Counted from the stretch's first letter, positions 26,838 through 36,146 are shown. The stretch: 64,000 nucleotides of DNA from Desulfarculus sp. (GCA_003605055.1 QZKP01000001.1:49651-113650); one strand, 5' to 3'. Notes: generated by a model not told the origin, from the letters alone. Made by a program: numbers and translations.

Positions 26838-28991
26838 GTGGCCTTGCAGCGCATCAACGAGATCATTGACGCGGTCAGGGAGTACCACCCTGGGGCCAAC
26901 GTGGAGGCCATTCAGAAGGCCTACGTCTTTTCGGCCAAGGCGCACAAGGGCCAGGTGCGCCGGTCCGGCGAGCCCTATCTGAGCCACCCCCTGGCCGTGG
27001 CCGGCCTGCTGGCCGAGATGCACACGGACGTGGCCTGCATCTGCGCCGCCTTGCTGCACGACGCGGTGGAGGACACCGACACCACCGTGCCCGACATCGA
27101 GCGCCTGCTGGGCCACGAGGTGGCCGCCCTGGTGGACGGGGTGACCAAGATCACCCAGATATCCACCACCGCCACGGCCACCGCCCAACAGGCCGAGAAC
27201 ATGCGCAAGATGATCCTGGCCATGGCCAACGACATCCGCGTGCTCCTGATCAAGCTGGCCGACCGCCTGCACAACATGCGCACCTTGGGCTTCCTCTCTC
27301 CAGACCGGCAGCGCGACATCGCCCAGGAGACCCGCGACATCTACGCGCCCATGGCCCACCGCCTGGGCATCCGGCGCTGGCAGGCCGAACTGGAGGACTG
27401 GACCCTCTATTTCCTGGAGCCGCACATCTACCAGCGCATCAAGGATGGCGTGGCCACCCGCAAGAGCGAGCGCGAGCGCTTCATCGCCGAGGTGAAGCAG
27501 CAGATCGAGCGGAATATGGCCGAGCAGGGCATCTCCTGCCGCGTGGACGGGCGGCCCAAGCACTTCTACAGCATCTACCAGAAGATGCACCGCCGCAACG
27601 TGGACATAGACCAGCTCTACGATTTGATCGCCTTCCGGGTGGTGGTGGCCGAGCTCAAGGACTGCTACGAGGCCTTGGGGGTGATCCACAACGCCTGGAA
27701 GCCCATTCCCGGCCGCTTCCGGGACTACATCGGCATGCCCAAGCCCAACATGTACCAGTCCCTGCACACCTCGGTGGTGGGGCCCTTGGGCCAGCGCATG
27801 GAGGTGCAGATCCGCACCGAGCAGATGCACCGGGTTGCCGAGGAAGGCATCGCCGCCCATTGGCGCTACAAGGAAAAGGGGGCCGACGACCAGGCCGAGC
27901 AGGGGCGCTCCGCCTGGCTGCGGCGGCTGATGGAGTGGCAGCGGGACCTGGAGGACCCCACCGAGTTCATGCAGTCGCTGAAGATGAACCTCTACCCGGG
28001 GGAGATATTCGTCTTCACCCCCGGCGGCGAGGTCAAGGCCCTGCCCCGGGGCTCCACCCCAGTGGACTTCGCCTACGCCATCCACACCGAGGTGGGCCAT
28101 CAGTGCGTGGGGGCCAAGGTCAACGGCCGCATGGTGCCCCTGAAGAGCGAACTGAAAACCGGCGACCAGGTGGAGATCATCACCCAGGCCAACCGCCGGC
28201 CCAGCAAGGACTGGCTCAACTTCGTGGTCAGCGGCCGGGCCCGCTCCAAGATACGGGCCTACATCCGCGAGTCGGAGCGGGAGCGCTCGGTGAGCCTGGG
28301 CAGCGAGATATTGGACAAGGAGCTGCGCAAACAAAAGCTGACCCTGGCCGCGGCGCTCAAGGAAGGCCGCCTGCAGCCGGTGGTGAAGGAGCTGTCCTTT
28401 GCCGACCCGGACCATTTGCTGGCCGCGGTGGCCTACGGCAAACTCTCCCCGCGCCACATCGTCAACAAGCTGCTGCCCCGGCCGGAGCAGGAGCCCCAGC
28501 CCAAGCCGGGGATCATCGAGCGCTCCCTGCGGCGGCTGCGGCGGCGGGCCACCAGCGGCATCAAGGTCAAGGGCGTGGACGACGTCCTGGTGCGCTTCGC
28601 CAAGTGCTGCAACCCCCTGCCAGGCGACGCGGTGGTGGGTTACATCACCCGCGGCCGGGGGGTCAGCGTGCACCGGGCCGACTGCGCGCACCTGGCCGGG
28701 GCGGACCCGGAGCGGCGGGTGGAGGTGGAGTGGGACCTGGCCGCCGACGAGGTGCGGCCGGTGCGCATCCAGGTGCTCAGCTCGGACCGGGCCGGGGTTC
28801 TGGCCGACCTGGCCGGAGTGATGAAGAAGCACGAGGTGAACATCTTGGAGGCGGAAATCAGGACCTCCGAAGACAACAAGGGCATCGCCACCTTTTTGAT
28901 TCAGGTGCACGACGCCCGCCAGTTGGACCGGGTGGTCAAGGACATCACCCGCTTCAAGGACACTCTGTCCGTGCGCCGGCTGGACGCCTGA
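26838..28991 (+). CDS. rel: Bifunctional (p)ppGpp synthetase/hydrolase (RelA/SpoT homologue)
   Basis: 717 aa. HD hydrolase domain with LLHDAVEDTD (intact HDxxED) near residue 73; synthetase domain with GRFRDYIGMPKPNMYQSLHT near 292, whose charged RxRD-type motif is the bifunctional rather than RelA-type form; TGS domain FTPGGEVKALPRGSTPVDFA near 390; C-terminal ACT domain. Controls the stringent response. GTG start after AGGAGAG. A terminator follows. Confidence 0.96.
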   Translation: MALQRINEIIDAVREYHPGANVEAIQKAYVFSAKAHKGQVRRSGEPYLSHPLAVAGLLAEMHTDVACICAALLHDAVEDTDTTVPDIERLLGHEVAALVDGVTKITQISTTATATAQQAENMRKMILAMANDIRVLLIKLADRLHNMRTLGFLSPDRQRDIAQETRDIYAPMAHRLGIRRWQAELEDWTLYFLEPHIYQRIKDGVATRKSERERFIAEVKQQIERNMAEQGISCRVDGRPKHFYSIYQKMHRRNVDIDQLYDLIAFRVVVAELKDCYEALGVIHNAWKPIPGRFRDYIGMPKPNMYQSLHTSVVGPLGQRMEVQIRTEQMHRVAEEGIAAHWRYKEKGADDQAEQGRSAWLRRLMEWQRDLEDPTEFMQSLKMNLYPGEIFVFTPGGEVKALPRGSTPVDFAYAIHTEVGHQCVGAKVNGRMVPLKSELKTGDQVEIITQANRRPSKDWLNFVVSGRARSKIRAYIRESERERSVSLGSEILDKELRKQKLTLAAALKEGRLQPVVKELSFADPDHLLAAVAYGKLSPRHIVNKLLPRPEQEPQPKPGIIERSLRRLRRRATSGIKVKGVDDVLVRFAKCCNPLPGDAVVGYITRGRGVSVHRADCAHLAGADPERRVEVEWDLAADEVRPVRIQVLSSDRAGVLADLAGVMKKHEVNILEAEIRTSEDNKGIATFLIQVHDARQLDRVVKDITRFKDTLSVRRLDA

Positions 28992-29013
28992 GGTTCTTGC
29001 GGGACAAAAGCAA

Positions 29014-29046
29014 GGGGAGGACCGCGCCGGCGGCCCTCCCTCTTTT
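29014..29046 (+). terminator. Terminator after rel
   Basis: GGGAGG pairs with CCTCCC with an inner CCGC/GCGG stem, followed by TCTTTT. It lies 23 bases after the rel stop and before the convergent rpmB gene. Confidence 0.75.
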
Positions 29047-29060
29047 AGGCTGGCGGAAGG

Positions 29061-29252
29061 CTAAGCAGGCTTGTGGATGAGCCCGGAGCGCAGGCAGCGG
29101 GTGCAGACCCGCACCCGGCGCACGCGGCCGTTTTCCACGGTGCGCACCCTCTGCAGATTGGGGTTGAAGCGCCGCTTGGTCTTATTGTGGGCGTGGCTCA
29201 CGTTGTAGCCCACGCTGGGCTTTTTACCGCATAGTTCGCAGACCTGACTCAT
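29061..29252 (-). CDS. rpmB: 50S ribosomal protein L28
   Basis: 63 aa. [20 protein letters not shown] at the start and CTRCLRSGL near the end are characteristic; Cys pairs indicate the zinc-binding (C+) form of L28. Rich in Arg/Lys. Single gene, convergent with rel and divergent from infA. Confidence 0.97.
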   Translation of the reverse strand: MSQVCELCGKKPSVGYNVSHAHNKTKRRFNPNLQRVRTVENGRVRRVRVCTRCLRSGLIHKPA

Positions 29253-29393
29253 GGCCGAACCTCCTGGGGCTGCTTATCCGCCCGGGTCGGGCGGCGAACC
29301 CTTGAACTGGAATCGGAAATATACACGGGGCCATGGGGGTTGACAAGTTTTTTCGCGCCGGCCGCCGCCCACCGGGCCGCCGGAGGGCCGGCC

Positions 29394-29422
29394 TTGACGC
29401 AAACCAAGGCCCGTGGCATATT
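29394..29422 (+). promoter_or_regulatory. Sigma-70-type promoter upstream of infA
   Basis: TTGACG and CATATT with an exact 17-base spacer. The next gene on this strand is infA, about 85 bases beyond the expected start point, leaving a long leader. Confidence 0.6.
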
Positions 29423-29512
29423 TGATCCGCCGCGCGGCTGCCGCGTAACTGGGCGTACGGCCGGGGCAAACCACGGGCCGGCCCTAGAAACGATACGTAC
29501 AGAGGAGGTAGC

Positions 29513-29731
29513 TTGAGCCGAGACGATCTTATTCATTTGGAAGGTCAGGTGACCCGCACCCTGGGTGGGGGGCAGATGGAAGTGGTCACCGACCAGGGAC
29601 ACACCCTGCGCGCCGTGCTGAGCGGCAGGATGAAGCGATTCAAGATCAAGGTCCTGGTGGGGGACAAGGTGCGGGTGAGCGTATCGCCCTATGACCTCAC
29701 CCACGGGCTGATCACCTACCGGCTCAAGTAA
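29513..29731 (+). CDS. infA: Translation initiation factor IF-1
   Basis: 72 aa, TTG start after AGAGGAGGT. Single S1-like OB domain: HLEGQVTRTLGGGQMEVVTD, SGRMKRFKIKVLVGDKVRV, and the closing DLTHGLITYRLK. The normal IF-1 length and ending leave little doubt. Confidence 0.95.
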   Translation: MSRDDLIHLEGQVTRTLGGGQMEVVTDQGHTLRAVLSGRMKRFKIKVLVGDKVRVSVSPYDLTHGLITYRLK

Positions 29732-29761
29732 AGACCCGCCCCGGGGCCGCAATCCTACAGG

Positions 29762-30865
29762 CTAATCTTCCTGCGCCGCCGAGCGGGAGCCCACCAGGGG
29801 TTCTATCACCACCCGCCTGGCCAGCGTCCGGGCCGCCGCGCCCTGGTGCGTGGCCAGGATGTCGGTCAGCTCGGCCCGGGCCGCCTGGGCCCGCCGCCAG
29901 CCCAACAAGCGCGCCTGCTCGACACGGCCCCAGTCCCGGCTTTCGGCGAAATCCTCCACGGCGCGGGTGATCTCCGGAAACAGCAGGCGCAGAAACCCGG
30001 CCAGCCACACCGGGTACAGGCCCAGGGCCCCTTGGCGTTGCTCAGCGATGATGCGGCTCAACCGGCCCTGCGGCCCGCAGTCGGCCAGCAGGTCCTTGAC
30101 CCCGCGCACGAAGTGCTCCAGTTCGCTGCCCGGGTGCCCCGCGGCGGCCCGGCGCAGCAACTCGGCGGCGGCGGCCCCGTCGCCGGCCTCGCCCAGCTCG
30201 TGCCAGAGCACCGCCTCCATCTCGCCCCGCAGCACCGGCCGCAGCACCTCCCAGGAGGGGGCGCGCAGCAGCTCGGTGTAGTCCAGGCCATAGCCGGCCA
30301 GGCCGAAGCGTTTGCAGCGGACCAAGCTGGGGCGCGGGTCGCTGAGCAGGTCCCAGAGCAGATAGGGGAACGGCGCGCTGCGCAAGTAGATGCAGCCGCC
30401 CTGGCGCAGACCGGGCAAAAACAGGATGTCCTTGGTCAGCTCCGGGCCCAGGTGGAATATGCGCATGCCGTCCTGTTGGCAGGCGGTCTCCAGGCGGCCC
30501 AGGAAGAACACCGGCAGCAGCCCGCCCACCCGCCCTGCGCCGTAGAGCAGGCCCAGGGGCGCCAGCACCTGGTTCAGGCCTTCGGCGTCAAAGGGGTCAA
30601 AGGCCTGTCCCGCCAGGGTCAGAGGCTGGGGCTGGGCCTCCAGCAGCCCCTCCCAGAGCTCCTCCCGCCGGCTGACCCACTCCAGGACCCGGGGCGTGTC
30701 CGGCTCCTGCCAGGGCGCCAGGCCCTGCTCCCACTTGTAGAGGTTGCGCAGGCGCAAGAGCAGGCCGCACAGGGAGAAGCGGCCGGCCACCGCGGCGTCG
30801 GCCAGGGAGCAGTTGGCCCGCACCTGGGGCAGCAGCTGTGCGACGGCCTCCTCTCCGGGCGTCAT
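29762..30865 (-). CDS. Uncharacterised protein, possibly Sfum_1244 family
   Basis: 367 aa, cytoplasmic, mostly helical. Distinctive segments are CGLLLRLRNLYKWEQGL near residue 33, HLGPELTKDIL, and GLYPVWLAGFLRLLFPEI. From memory this resembles a conserved deltaproteobacterial family annotated as Sfum_1244; function is unknown. Its start is 3 bases after the gamma-carbonic-anhydrase stop on the same strand, so the two form an operon. Confidence 0.75.
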   Translation of the reverse strand: MTPGEEAVAQLLPQVRANCSLADAAVAGRFSLCGLLLRLRNLYKWEQGLAPWQEPDTPRVLEWVSRREELWEGLLEAQPQPLTLAGQAFDPFDAEGLNQVLAPLGLLYGAGRVGGLLPVFFLGRLETACQQDGMRIFHLGPELTKDILFLPGLRQGGCIYLRSAPFPYLLWDLLSDPRPSLVRCKRFGLAGYGLDYTELLRAPSWEVLRPVLRGEMEAVLWHELGEAGDGAAAAELLRRAAAGHPGSELEHFVRGVKDLLADCGPQGRLSRIIAEQRQGALGLYPVWLAGFLRLLFPEITRAVEDFAESRDWGRVEQARLLGWRRAQAARAELTDILATHQGAAARTLARRVVIEPLVGSRSAAQED

Positions 30866-30867
30866 GC

Positions 30868-31407
30868 TCAGGCCTCCCGGGAGAAATCGTGCACCAGCGA
30901 TGGGTCGGCGTGGCAGGCGGAAAGCCGGATGTAGCGCTCGATGGCCGCGCGGCGGTTGGCCAGCTCCTCGGGCGTCACCTGGCGGCGCACCTTGGCCGGC
31001 ACGCCGGCCACCATGGTCAGGGGCGGCACCTGGGTGCCCGGGCTGACCACCGCGCCGGCGGCCACCAGGGCGCCCTCGCCCACCACCGCCCCATCCAGCA
31101 CCACCGCGCCCATGCCGATCAGGGCCCGCGCGCCCACGGTGCAGGCGTGCAGGATCACCCGGTGGCCCACCATCACCTCCGCGCCCACCAGCACCCCGTG
31201 GCCCCGGTGGTTGGCGTGCAGCACGGTCTGATCCTGCAGGTTGCTGCGCTCTCCCACCTGGATCAGGTTCACGTCCCCGCGCAGCACGCAGCCGTACCAG
31301 ACGCTCGCCTGGGGGCCCAACTCCACGTCGCCCAAAACATAGGCCCCCGGGGCCACGAAGGCCGTGGGATGCACCCGGGGGGTCTTGCCGTTTACCATCG
31401 CGATCAT
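30868..31407 (-). CDS. Gamma-class carbonic anhydrase/hexapeptide-repeat protein
   Basis: 179 aa from the ATG at 31407; an earlier start at 31443 is less likely. Left-handed beta-helix repeats with V-x-P/G pattern (FVAPGAYVLGDVELG). Metal ligands are visible in VLHANHRGHGVLVG (His) and VGHRVILHACTV. Closing segment AGVPAKVRR is standard for the YrdA/PaaY group. Many members lack proven carbonic anhydrase activity. Confidence 0.9.
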   Translation of the reverse strand: MIAMVNGKTPRVHPTAFVAPGAYVLGDVELGPQASVWYGCVLRGDVNLIQVGERSNLQDQTVLHANHRGHGVLVGAEVMVGHRVILHACTVGARALIGMGAVVLDGAVVGEGALVAAGAVVSPGTQVPPLTMVAGVPAKVRRQVTPEELANRRAAIERYIRLSACHADPSLVHDFSREA

Positions 31408-31538
31408 GGCGCCTAGTTTACGGGTCCCGTACGGGTTGGGCAAGAAAAGAGACCGCCCCGTTGGCCCCGGCTTGACAGCCCCTGCCCCCTGCCCTAACCT
31501 TGGCTGAAGTTCAAAACCCGCCTGGGAGAAATACCCCT

Positions 31539-32918
31539 ATGGCCAACCGCAGCCGCCTTCCCCTGATAATCCTGGTCCTGGTCCTGGCCGTCCTGGCGGC
31601 CGGGTTCTTCTATATCTGGCCCCGCCTGGAGGGCCAGGCGCCGGAGATCGCCCTGGACAAGCCGGTGACCCACCTGGGCCGCAGCCAGCGCGTCTACCTG
31701 CGCGTCAGCGACCAGGGCCGCGGCCTGGCCTGGGTGCGGGTGACCCTGGAGCAGCAGACCAAGCGGGGGATGATATTCAACCAGCAGTTCGACACCCCCG
31801 CCCCGCCCATCGCCTCCCTGAAGCTCATGATCAACCCCCTGGAGCACGGCATGAGCCAGGGCCCGGCCACGCTGGTGGTGGAGGCGGGCGACCGCAGTTG
31901 GCGCAACTGGATGAACGGCAACGTCGCCCGGCGGGAGTTCAAGGTGCAGGTGGACACCGCCCCGCCGCGCCTGGGCTCCCTGACCCAGGTGTTGCACCTG
32001 AACCGCGGCGGCACCGGCCTGGCCCTGTACACGGTCAACGAGGCCGACGCCCGGCACGGGGTGCAGGTGGGCCAAAAGGTGTTTCTGGGCTATGCGCCCT
32101 GGCCGGACAAACCCAACACCAAGCTGTGCTACTTCGCCTACGGCACGGGGCTGCCGGCCAATCAGAAGGTGGAGGTCTGGGCCATGGACCCGGCCGGCAA
32201 CGCCGCCGTGCTGCCCCTGAACGTGCGCCTGCGCTGGAAGAACTACCGCCAGGACAAGATCACCCTCAGCGAGGACCTCATGCAGAAGGTGGCCATGCGT
32301 TTCCCGGATTTGATTCCGGCCGACCGCACCACGCCCCTGGCCCGCTTCATCTGGGTCAATGAGGACCTACGCACCAAAGACCATCAGCAGATCGAGGCCG
32401 CCGCCAACCACAGCCAGCAGTATCAGCTCTGGCGCAAGGCCTTTGAGCGGCCCCTGGGGGCGCCCAAGGCCGGCTTCGGCGACCAGCGCACCTATGCCTA
32501 CCTGGGCCGGGAGGTGAGCAAGAGCGTGCACCTGGGCGCGGACCTGGCCCACACCGAGCGCAGCCCGGTGCAGGCCGCGGCGCGCGGCATCGTGCGCTAC
32601 GCGGCCAACCTGGGCATCTACGGCAACTGCGTGATCCTCAGCCACGGCCAGGGCTTGGCCACCCTCTACGGCCACCTGTCCCAAATAGACGTGCAGCCCG
32701 GCGAGGAGGTCAAGCGGGGCCAGACCATCGGCCGCTCCGGGGCCACCGGCCTGGCCCTGGGCGACCATCTGCACTTCTCGGTGCTGGTGCAGGGGGTGTT
32801 CGTGAACCCGGCCGAGTGGTGGGACCCCCACTGGATTCAGGACAACGTGCTGCTGCGCTTCAAGGACGCCGGCCTGCCCCTGCCCCTGCCGCCCGGTGAG
32901 ACCCAGTCTGGCTCCTGA
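31539..32918 (+). CDS. Membrane-anchored M23 metallopeptidase (murein endopeptidase)
   Basis: 459 aa from ATG 31539 (GGGAGAAA upstream); a TTG at 31500 is less likely. N-terminal membrane anchor LPLIILVLVLAVLAAGFFYI, a long beta-rich periplasmic region, then the LytM/M23 domain with the zinc motif HLGADLA, the catalytic GHL segment (LYGHLSQIDVQPGEEVKRG) and GDHLHFSV. All metal ligands are present, so it should be active on peptidoglycan cross-links. Confidence 0.92.
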   Translation: MANRSRLPLIILVLVLAVLAAGFFYIWPRLEGQAPEIALDKPVTHLGRSQRVYLRVSDQGRGLAWVRVTLEQQTKRGMIFNQQFDTPAPPIASLKLMINPLEHGMSQGPATLVVEAGDRSWRNWMNGNVARREFKVQVDTAPPRLGSLTQVLHLNRGGTGLALYTVNEADARHGVQVGQKVFLGYAPWPDKPNTKLCYFAYGTGLPANQKVEVWAMDPAGNAAVLPLNVRLRWKNYRQDKITLSEDLMQKVAMRFPDLIPADRTTPLARFIWVNEDLRTKDHQQIEAAANHSQQYQLWRKAFERPLGAPKAGFGDQRTYAYLGREVSKSVHLGADLAHTERSPVQAAARGIVRYAANLGIYGNCVILSHGQGLATLYGHLSQIDVQPGEEVKRGQTIGRSGATGLALGDHLHFSVLVQGVFVNPAEWWDPHWIQDNVLLRFKDAGLPLPLPPGETQSGS

Positions 32919-32922
32919 GGCG

Positions 32923-34086
32923 GTGCCTGCGGCCGGCAAATTCCTTCTCCTGGCCTGCCTGGCCCTGGCCGCGGGCTGCGCGGCCCTGACCCCGGCCCCG
33001 CCGCCTGCACCGGCCCCCGGCGTGGTTCTGGCCCCGCCCGGGCAGGCGCCCTTGAACCAGGCCCAGATGGAGCGGCGCCTGGAGCAGACCCAGGTCCTGC
33101 TGGTGGGCGAAAGCCACGACGACCCCGGTCATCATGAGATTCAGCTGCGCCTGCTGCGCCTGATGTCCCGGGGCCGGCCCCTGGTGCTGGGCGTGGAGTG
33201 GCTGGACCACAGCGCCCAGCCGGCCTGCGACCAGCTCTCGGCCGGCCAGATCAGCGTGGAGGAGTTCGCCCGGCGCGCCAACTGGGAGGCGCAGTGGGGA
33301 TTCCCCCTGAGGCTCTACGCCCCCATCCTGGAGGAGGTGCGCCGGCGGGGCCTTCGCCTGGTGGCGCTCAACGCTCCCCTGGCCGTGGTGCGCCAGGTGG
33401 CCCGCGGCGGACTTAAGTCACTCACCCGGGCCCAGCGGGCTGAGCTGGCCCCGGCCCTGGACCTGAGCGACCCGGCCTACCGGGCCTCGGTCTCCCGCCA
33501 GTTCGCGGACCACGGCGTGGGCAGCCCCCAGGCCCAGGAGAACTTCTTCGCGGCCCAGGTGGCCCGGGACGACACCATGGCTTTTCATTTGGCCCGGGCC
33601 CTGGAGCCCTGGCCAGACTCGGGCCAGAGGGCCGTGGTGCTGGTGGGCGGCGGCCACCTGAGCCACGGCCTGGGCCTGCCGCCGCGCATCGCCCGCCGCC
33701 TGCCCGGCGTCAGAATGCTCAGCGTGCTGCCGGTCAGCGGCCGGGCGGCCGCCTTCCTGGCCGGCCGGCCAGAGGGCTGGCCCGCGGACTTGGTGGTGGT
33801 CTCCGCTCCGGCCCCGCCCGGTCCGCCGCGCCTGGGCGTGCTGCTCAAGAAGGAGCCCGGCGGCCTGCGCGTGGTGCGGGTGCTGCCCGGCTCGCCGGCC
33901 CAAAAGGCCGGTCTGGGGGACGGCGACCTGCTGCTGGCCGTGGACGGCCGGCCGCTCACCTCGCCCAAGGGCATTCACGATGCCATCAAGGCCGCACCCT
34001 TCGCCCCCCACCGCTACCGCCTGCGGCGGGGCGCCCGCGAGCTGGAGCTGGTCATCCGCCTGGAGCGGCCCGAAACCGCCCCCTAG
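32923..34086 (+). CDS. ChaN/Tiki-like lipoprotein with C-terminal PDZ domain
   Basis: 387 aa from GTG 32923 (CTGAGG just upstream); GTG 32896 is an alternative. Lipoprotein signal with lipobox LAAGC. Residues about 45-280 form the ChaN (haem-binding uptake) domain, with the conserved VLLVGESHDDPGHHE near the start and VLVGGGHLSHGLGLP near the end. A PDZ domain follows (RVLPGSPAQKAGLGDGDLLL). The Tiki superfamily includes metalloproteases. Located in the envelope; follows the M23 peptidase by 4 bases and may act with it. Confidence 0.87.
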   Translation: MPAAGKFLLLACLALAAGCAALTPAPPPAPAPGVVLAPPGQAPLNQAQMERRLEQTQVLLVGESHDDPGHHEIQLRLLRLMSRGRPLVLGVEWLDHSAQPACDQLSAGQISVEEFARRANWEAQWGFPLRLYAPILEEVRRRGLRLVALNAPLAVVRQVARGGLKSLTRAQRAELAPALDLSDPAYRASVSRQFADHGVGSPQAQENFFAAQVARDDTMAFHLARALEPWPDSGQRAVVLVGGGHLSHGLGLPPRIARRLPGVRMLSVLPVSGRAAAFLAGRPEGWPADLVVVSAPAPPGPPRLGVLLKKEPGGLRVVRVLPGSPAQKAGLGDGDLLLAVDGRPLTSPKGIHDAIKAAPFAPHRYRLRRGARELELVIRLERPETAP

Positions 34087-34138
34087 CCCCGACCGGCCGG
34101 CCCGACGCCCGGCGTCCTTATGAGCCTGACTGGCAGGT

Positions 34139-34168
34139 TTGCCTTCCAGCGCCCGTTTTGTTATATAT
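34139..34168 (+). promoter_or_regulatory. Probable promoter before the STAS gene
   Basis: TTGCCT and TTATATATAA with a 16-17-base spacer, in an A+T-rich gap between two G+C-rich genes. Confidence 0.5.
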
Positions 34169-34234
34169 AATTAACCACTTCGTAGAAATGCCCCTGGAGG
34201 CGTCCCTGAGGGTGGAACCGGAACGGAGTTCGCC

Positions 34235-34537
34235 ATGGATATCAAAGTCATACCCGGCGACAAGCGCGCAAGCATCGTGTTGGCGGGCAGCGTGGACGAA
34301 CGCGGGGCCGAGGAGCTAAAGCGGCGTTTATTGGACCTGGAGATCGATTCCCTGGAGGAAGTGGAGCTGGATTTCGGCGGCGTCACCTTCATCGGCAGCG
34401 CCGGCATCGGCAAGCTCCTGCTGCTGTACAAGAGCCTGGCCGCGCACGGCGGCAAGCTGAGTATCACCAACCTGTCCAAGGACATCTTCACCATGTTCAA
34501 GGTGATCAAGCTGGACCAGATTTTTCAGCTCAACTAG
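34235..34537 (+). CDS. STAS-domain anti-sigma-factor antagonist (SpoIIAA/RsbV-like)
   Basis: 100 aa. Single STAS domain with the phosphorylatable Ser in FIGSAGIGKLLLL (residue near 52). Such proteins bind an RsbW-type kinase in their unphosphorylated state. The gene 110 bases downstream encodes a receiver fused to an RsbW-type ATPase, so the two probably form a partner-switching module. Confidence 0.92.
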   Translation: MDIKVIPGDKRASIVLAGSVDERGAEELKRRLLDLEIDSLEEVELDFGGVTFIGSAGIGKLLLLYKSLAAHGGKLSITNLSKDIFTMFKVIKLDQIFQLN

Positions 34538-34646
34538 ACCTCCTCTACTCCCTGGAAAATAATTTTTCTTTTCCCGTCCGCCTGTTAACATATTTATAGG
34601 ATCGAGGACTTCTCCGGCCGGCCGTTGGCTGGCTGGTGTTTTCTGG

Positions 34647-35525
34647 ATGACTGGCAACATGGAGCCACCCAAAACCTGCCTGGACCTGTCCGAGCCTTCC
34701 CAGGGGCCGTTTTGCCTGCTGGTGGCCGACGACGAGCCGACGATGCGGGAGTTGTTGCAGCGCTTCCTGGGCGACAAGGGCTACCAGGTGCTCACCGCCG
34801 CCCACGGCAGGGAGGCCCTGGAGGTGCTGGGCGGGCACACTTGCCACCTGGTCATCACCGACCTGCGCATGCCGCAGTTGGATGGCATGCAACTGCTCCT
34901 GGCCATAAAGGAGAGCAACCCGCGTCTGCCGGTGATCTTCATCAGCGGCTACGGCGACACCGAGACCGTGGTGGCCGCCCTTAAGGCCGGGGCCGAGAAT
35001 TTCCTGCCCAAGCCCCTGGACCTGCGCAAGCTGCACCAGGCGGTGCAGCAGACCCTGGCCCTGTCCTGCATCCAGCCCCGGCCCCAGGCCATCACGCCCA
35101 ACGTGCGCCAGGTCACCTACGTGGAGGCCCCCAGCCAACCAGAGCAGATACGCCATCTGCTCTATCAACTGGCCCTGTCGGCGGTGGCGGTGGGCTTCGC
35201 CCCCGTGGACTTGGAGGGCAGCCTGAAGGTGGCCCTGGCCGAGGCCCTGACCAACGCCATGGAGCACGGCAATAGCTGGGACCAGGACAAAAGAGTGATT
35301 TTGGAGGCGGAGGTAAGCTGCCAGGAGATGAGGGTGACGGTGAGGGACCAGGGGCCGGGATTCGACTACCGCGCCCTGGGCGACCCCACCCAAGGCGACC
35401 GGCTGCTGGCGGAGCGGGGCCGCGGGGTGTTCATCATGCACGCGGTCATGGACGAGGTGCAATTCAACGAATCAGGCAACCAGGTGACCCTCATCAAACG
35501 CCGCTCTGCGGACCAAGCGGACTGA
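34647..35525 (+). CDS. Response regulator fused to an RsbW-type HATPase (partner-switch kinase)
   Basis: 292 aa. Residues about 22-145 are a receiver domain: VADDEPTMRELL, phospho-acceptor Asp in LVITDLRMPQLDG, GYGD and KP in FLPKPLD. Residues about 160-290 form a HATPase_c_2 domain: N-box EALTNAMEHGN, G1-box VRDQGPGFD, G2-like GRGVFIMHAVMDEV. The phosphorelay input would therefore control an anti-sigma-type kinase acting on the STAS protein encoded upstream. Confidence 0.9.
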   Translation: MTGNMEPPKTCLDLSEPSQGPFCLLVADDEPTMRELLQRFLGDKGYQVLTAAHGREALEVLGGHTCHLVITDLRMPQLDGMQLLLAIKESNPRLPVIFISGYGDTETVVAALKAGAENFLPKPLDLRKLHQAVQQTLALSCIQPRPQAITPNVRQVTYVEAPSQPEQIRHLLYQLALSAVAVGFAPVDLEGSLKVALAEALTNAMEHGNSWDQDKRVILEAEVSCQEMRVTVRDQGPGFDYRALGDPTQGDRLLAERGRGVFIMHAVMDEVQFNESGNQVTLIKRRSADQAD

Positions 35526-35530
35526 CCTCC

Positions 35531-36043
35531 ATGAGCGTTCCCCTTCCTCCCCGTTTTTGCTCGATGTGCGGCGGCGTTCTGCTGCCCGCGGCGCCCCACA
35601 TGGACAAGCGGGCGCCCTTCTACTGCTCGGGCTGCGGTCAGCCGGTGTACCAGGACCCCAAGGTGGCGGTGGCGGTGGCGGTGCGCCAGGGCCAGGGCAT
35701 CGTCCTGTTGCGCCGCTCCCAGCGCGACCAGGCCCACGGCAAGTGGATACTGCCCGGCGGCCACGTGGACCGCGGCGAGGAGGCCACCGCCGCCGCCCTG
35801 CGCGAGGTGCGCGAGGAGACCGGCCTGGAGGCCGCCATCACCGGCCTGGTGGGGGTCTACTCCTACGTGGACAACCCCTGGCTGCTGGTGGTGTACCAGG
35901 CCCAGGCCCAAGGCGGCGCCCTGCGGGCCGGCGAGGAGGCCCTGGAGGTGGCCGTGTTCCCGCCCGGGGAGCTGCCTTGGGACGAGATGGGCTACCAGTC
36001 CACGTCCGAGGCCCTGCGGGATCTGCTGGCCCGCTGGGGCTGA
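35531..36043 (+). CDS. NUDIX hydrolase with N-terminal zinc ribbon
   Basis: 170 aa. An N-terminal Cys ribbon (FCSMCGGVL, then YCSGCGQPVY) resembles that of NADH pyrophosphatases. The Nudix box is complete: GGHVDRGEEATAAALREVRE ending ETGL. Hydrolyses a nucleoside diphosphate derivative; the exact substrate is unknown. Starts 5 bases after the preceding stop. Confidence 0.92.
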   Translation: MSVPLPPRFCSMCGGVLLPAAPHMDKRAPFYCSGCGQPVYQDPKVAVAVAVRQGQGIVLLRRSQRDQAHGKWILPGGHVDRGEEATAAALREVREETGLEAAITGLVGVYSYVDNPWLLVVYQAQAQGGALRAGEEALEVAVFPPGELPWDEMGYQSTSEALRDLLARWG

Positions 36044-36082
36044 GCTGCGGCGGCCCGGGAGGCCCTTTTTCCAGCGAACGCC

Positions 36083-36111
36083 TTGCCAAGCCACCGGGGC
36101 GCTGGTATTTT
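36083..36111 (+). promoter_or_regulatory. Probable promoter of hisD
   Basis: TTGCCA and TATTTT separated by exactly 17 bases, 35 bases before the hisD start. Confidence 0.5.
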
Positions 36112-36146
36112 CTCAGGGCTGAATTTTCTAATCCGAGGACCGAGTC

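Noticed and set aside
25911..28910. 999-aa minus-strand frame opposite proS, DUF3795 and rel
   Set aside because: Spans three convincing + strand genes and contains no recognisable domain; an antisense shadow.
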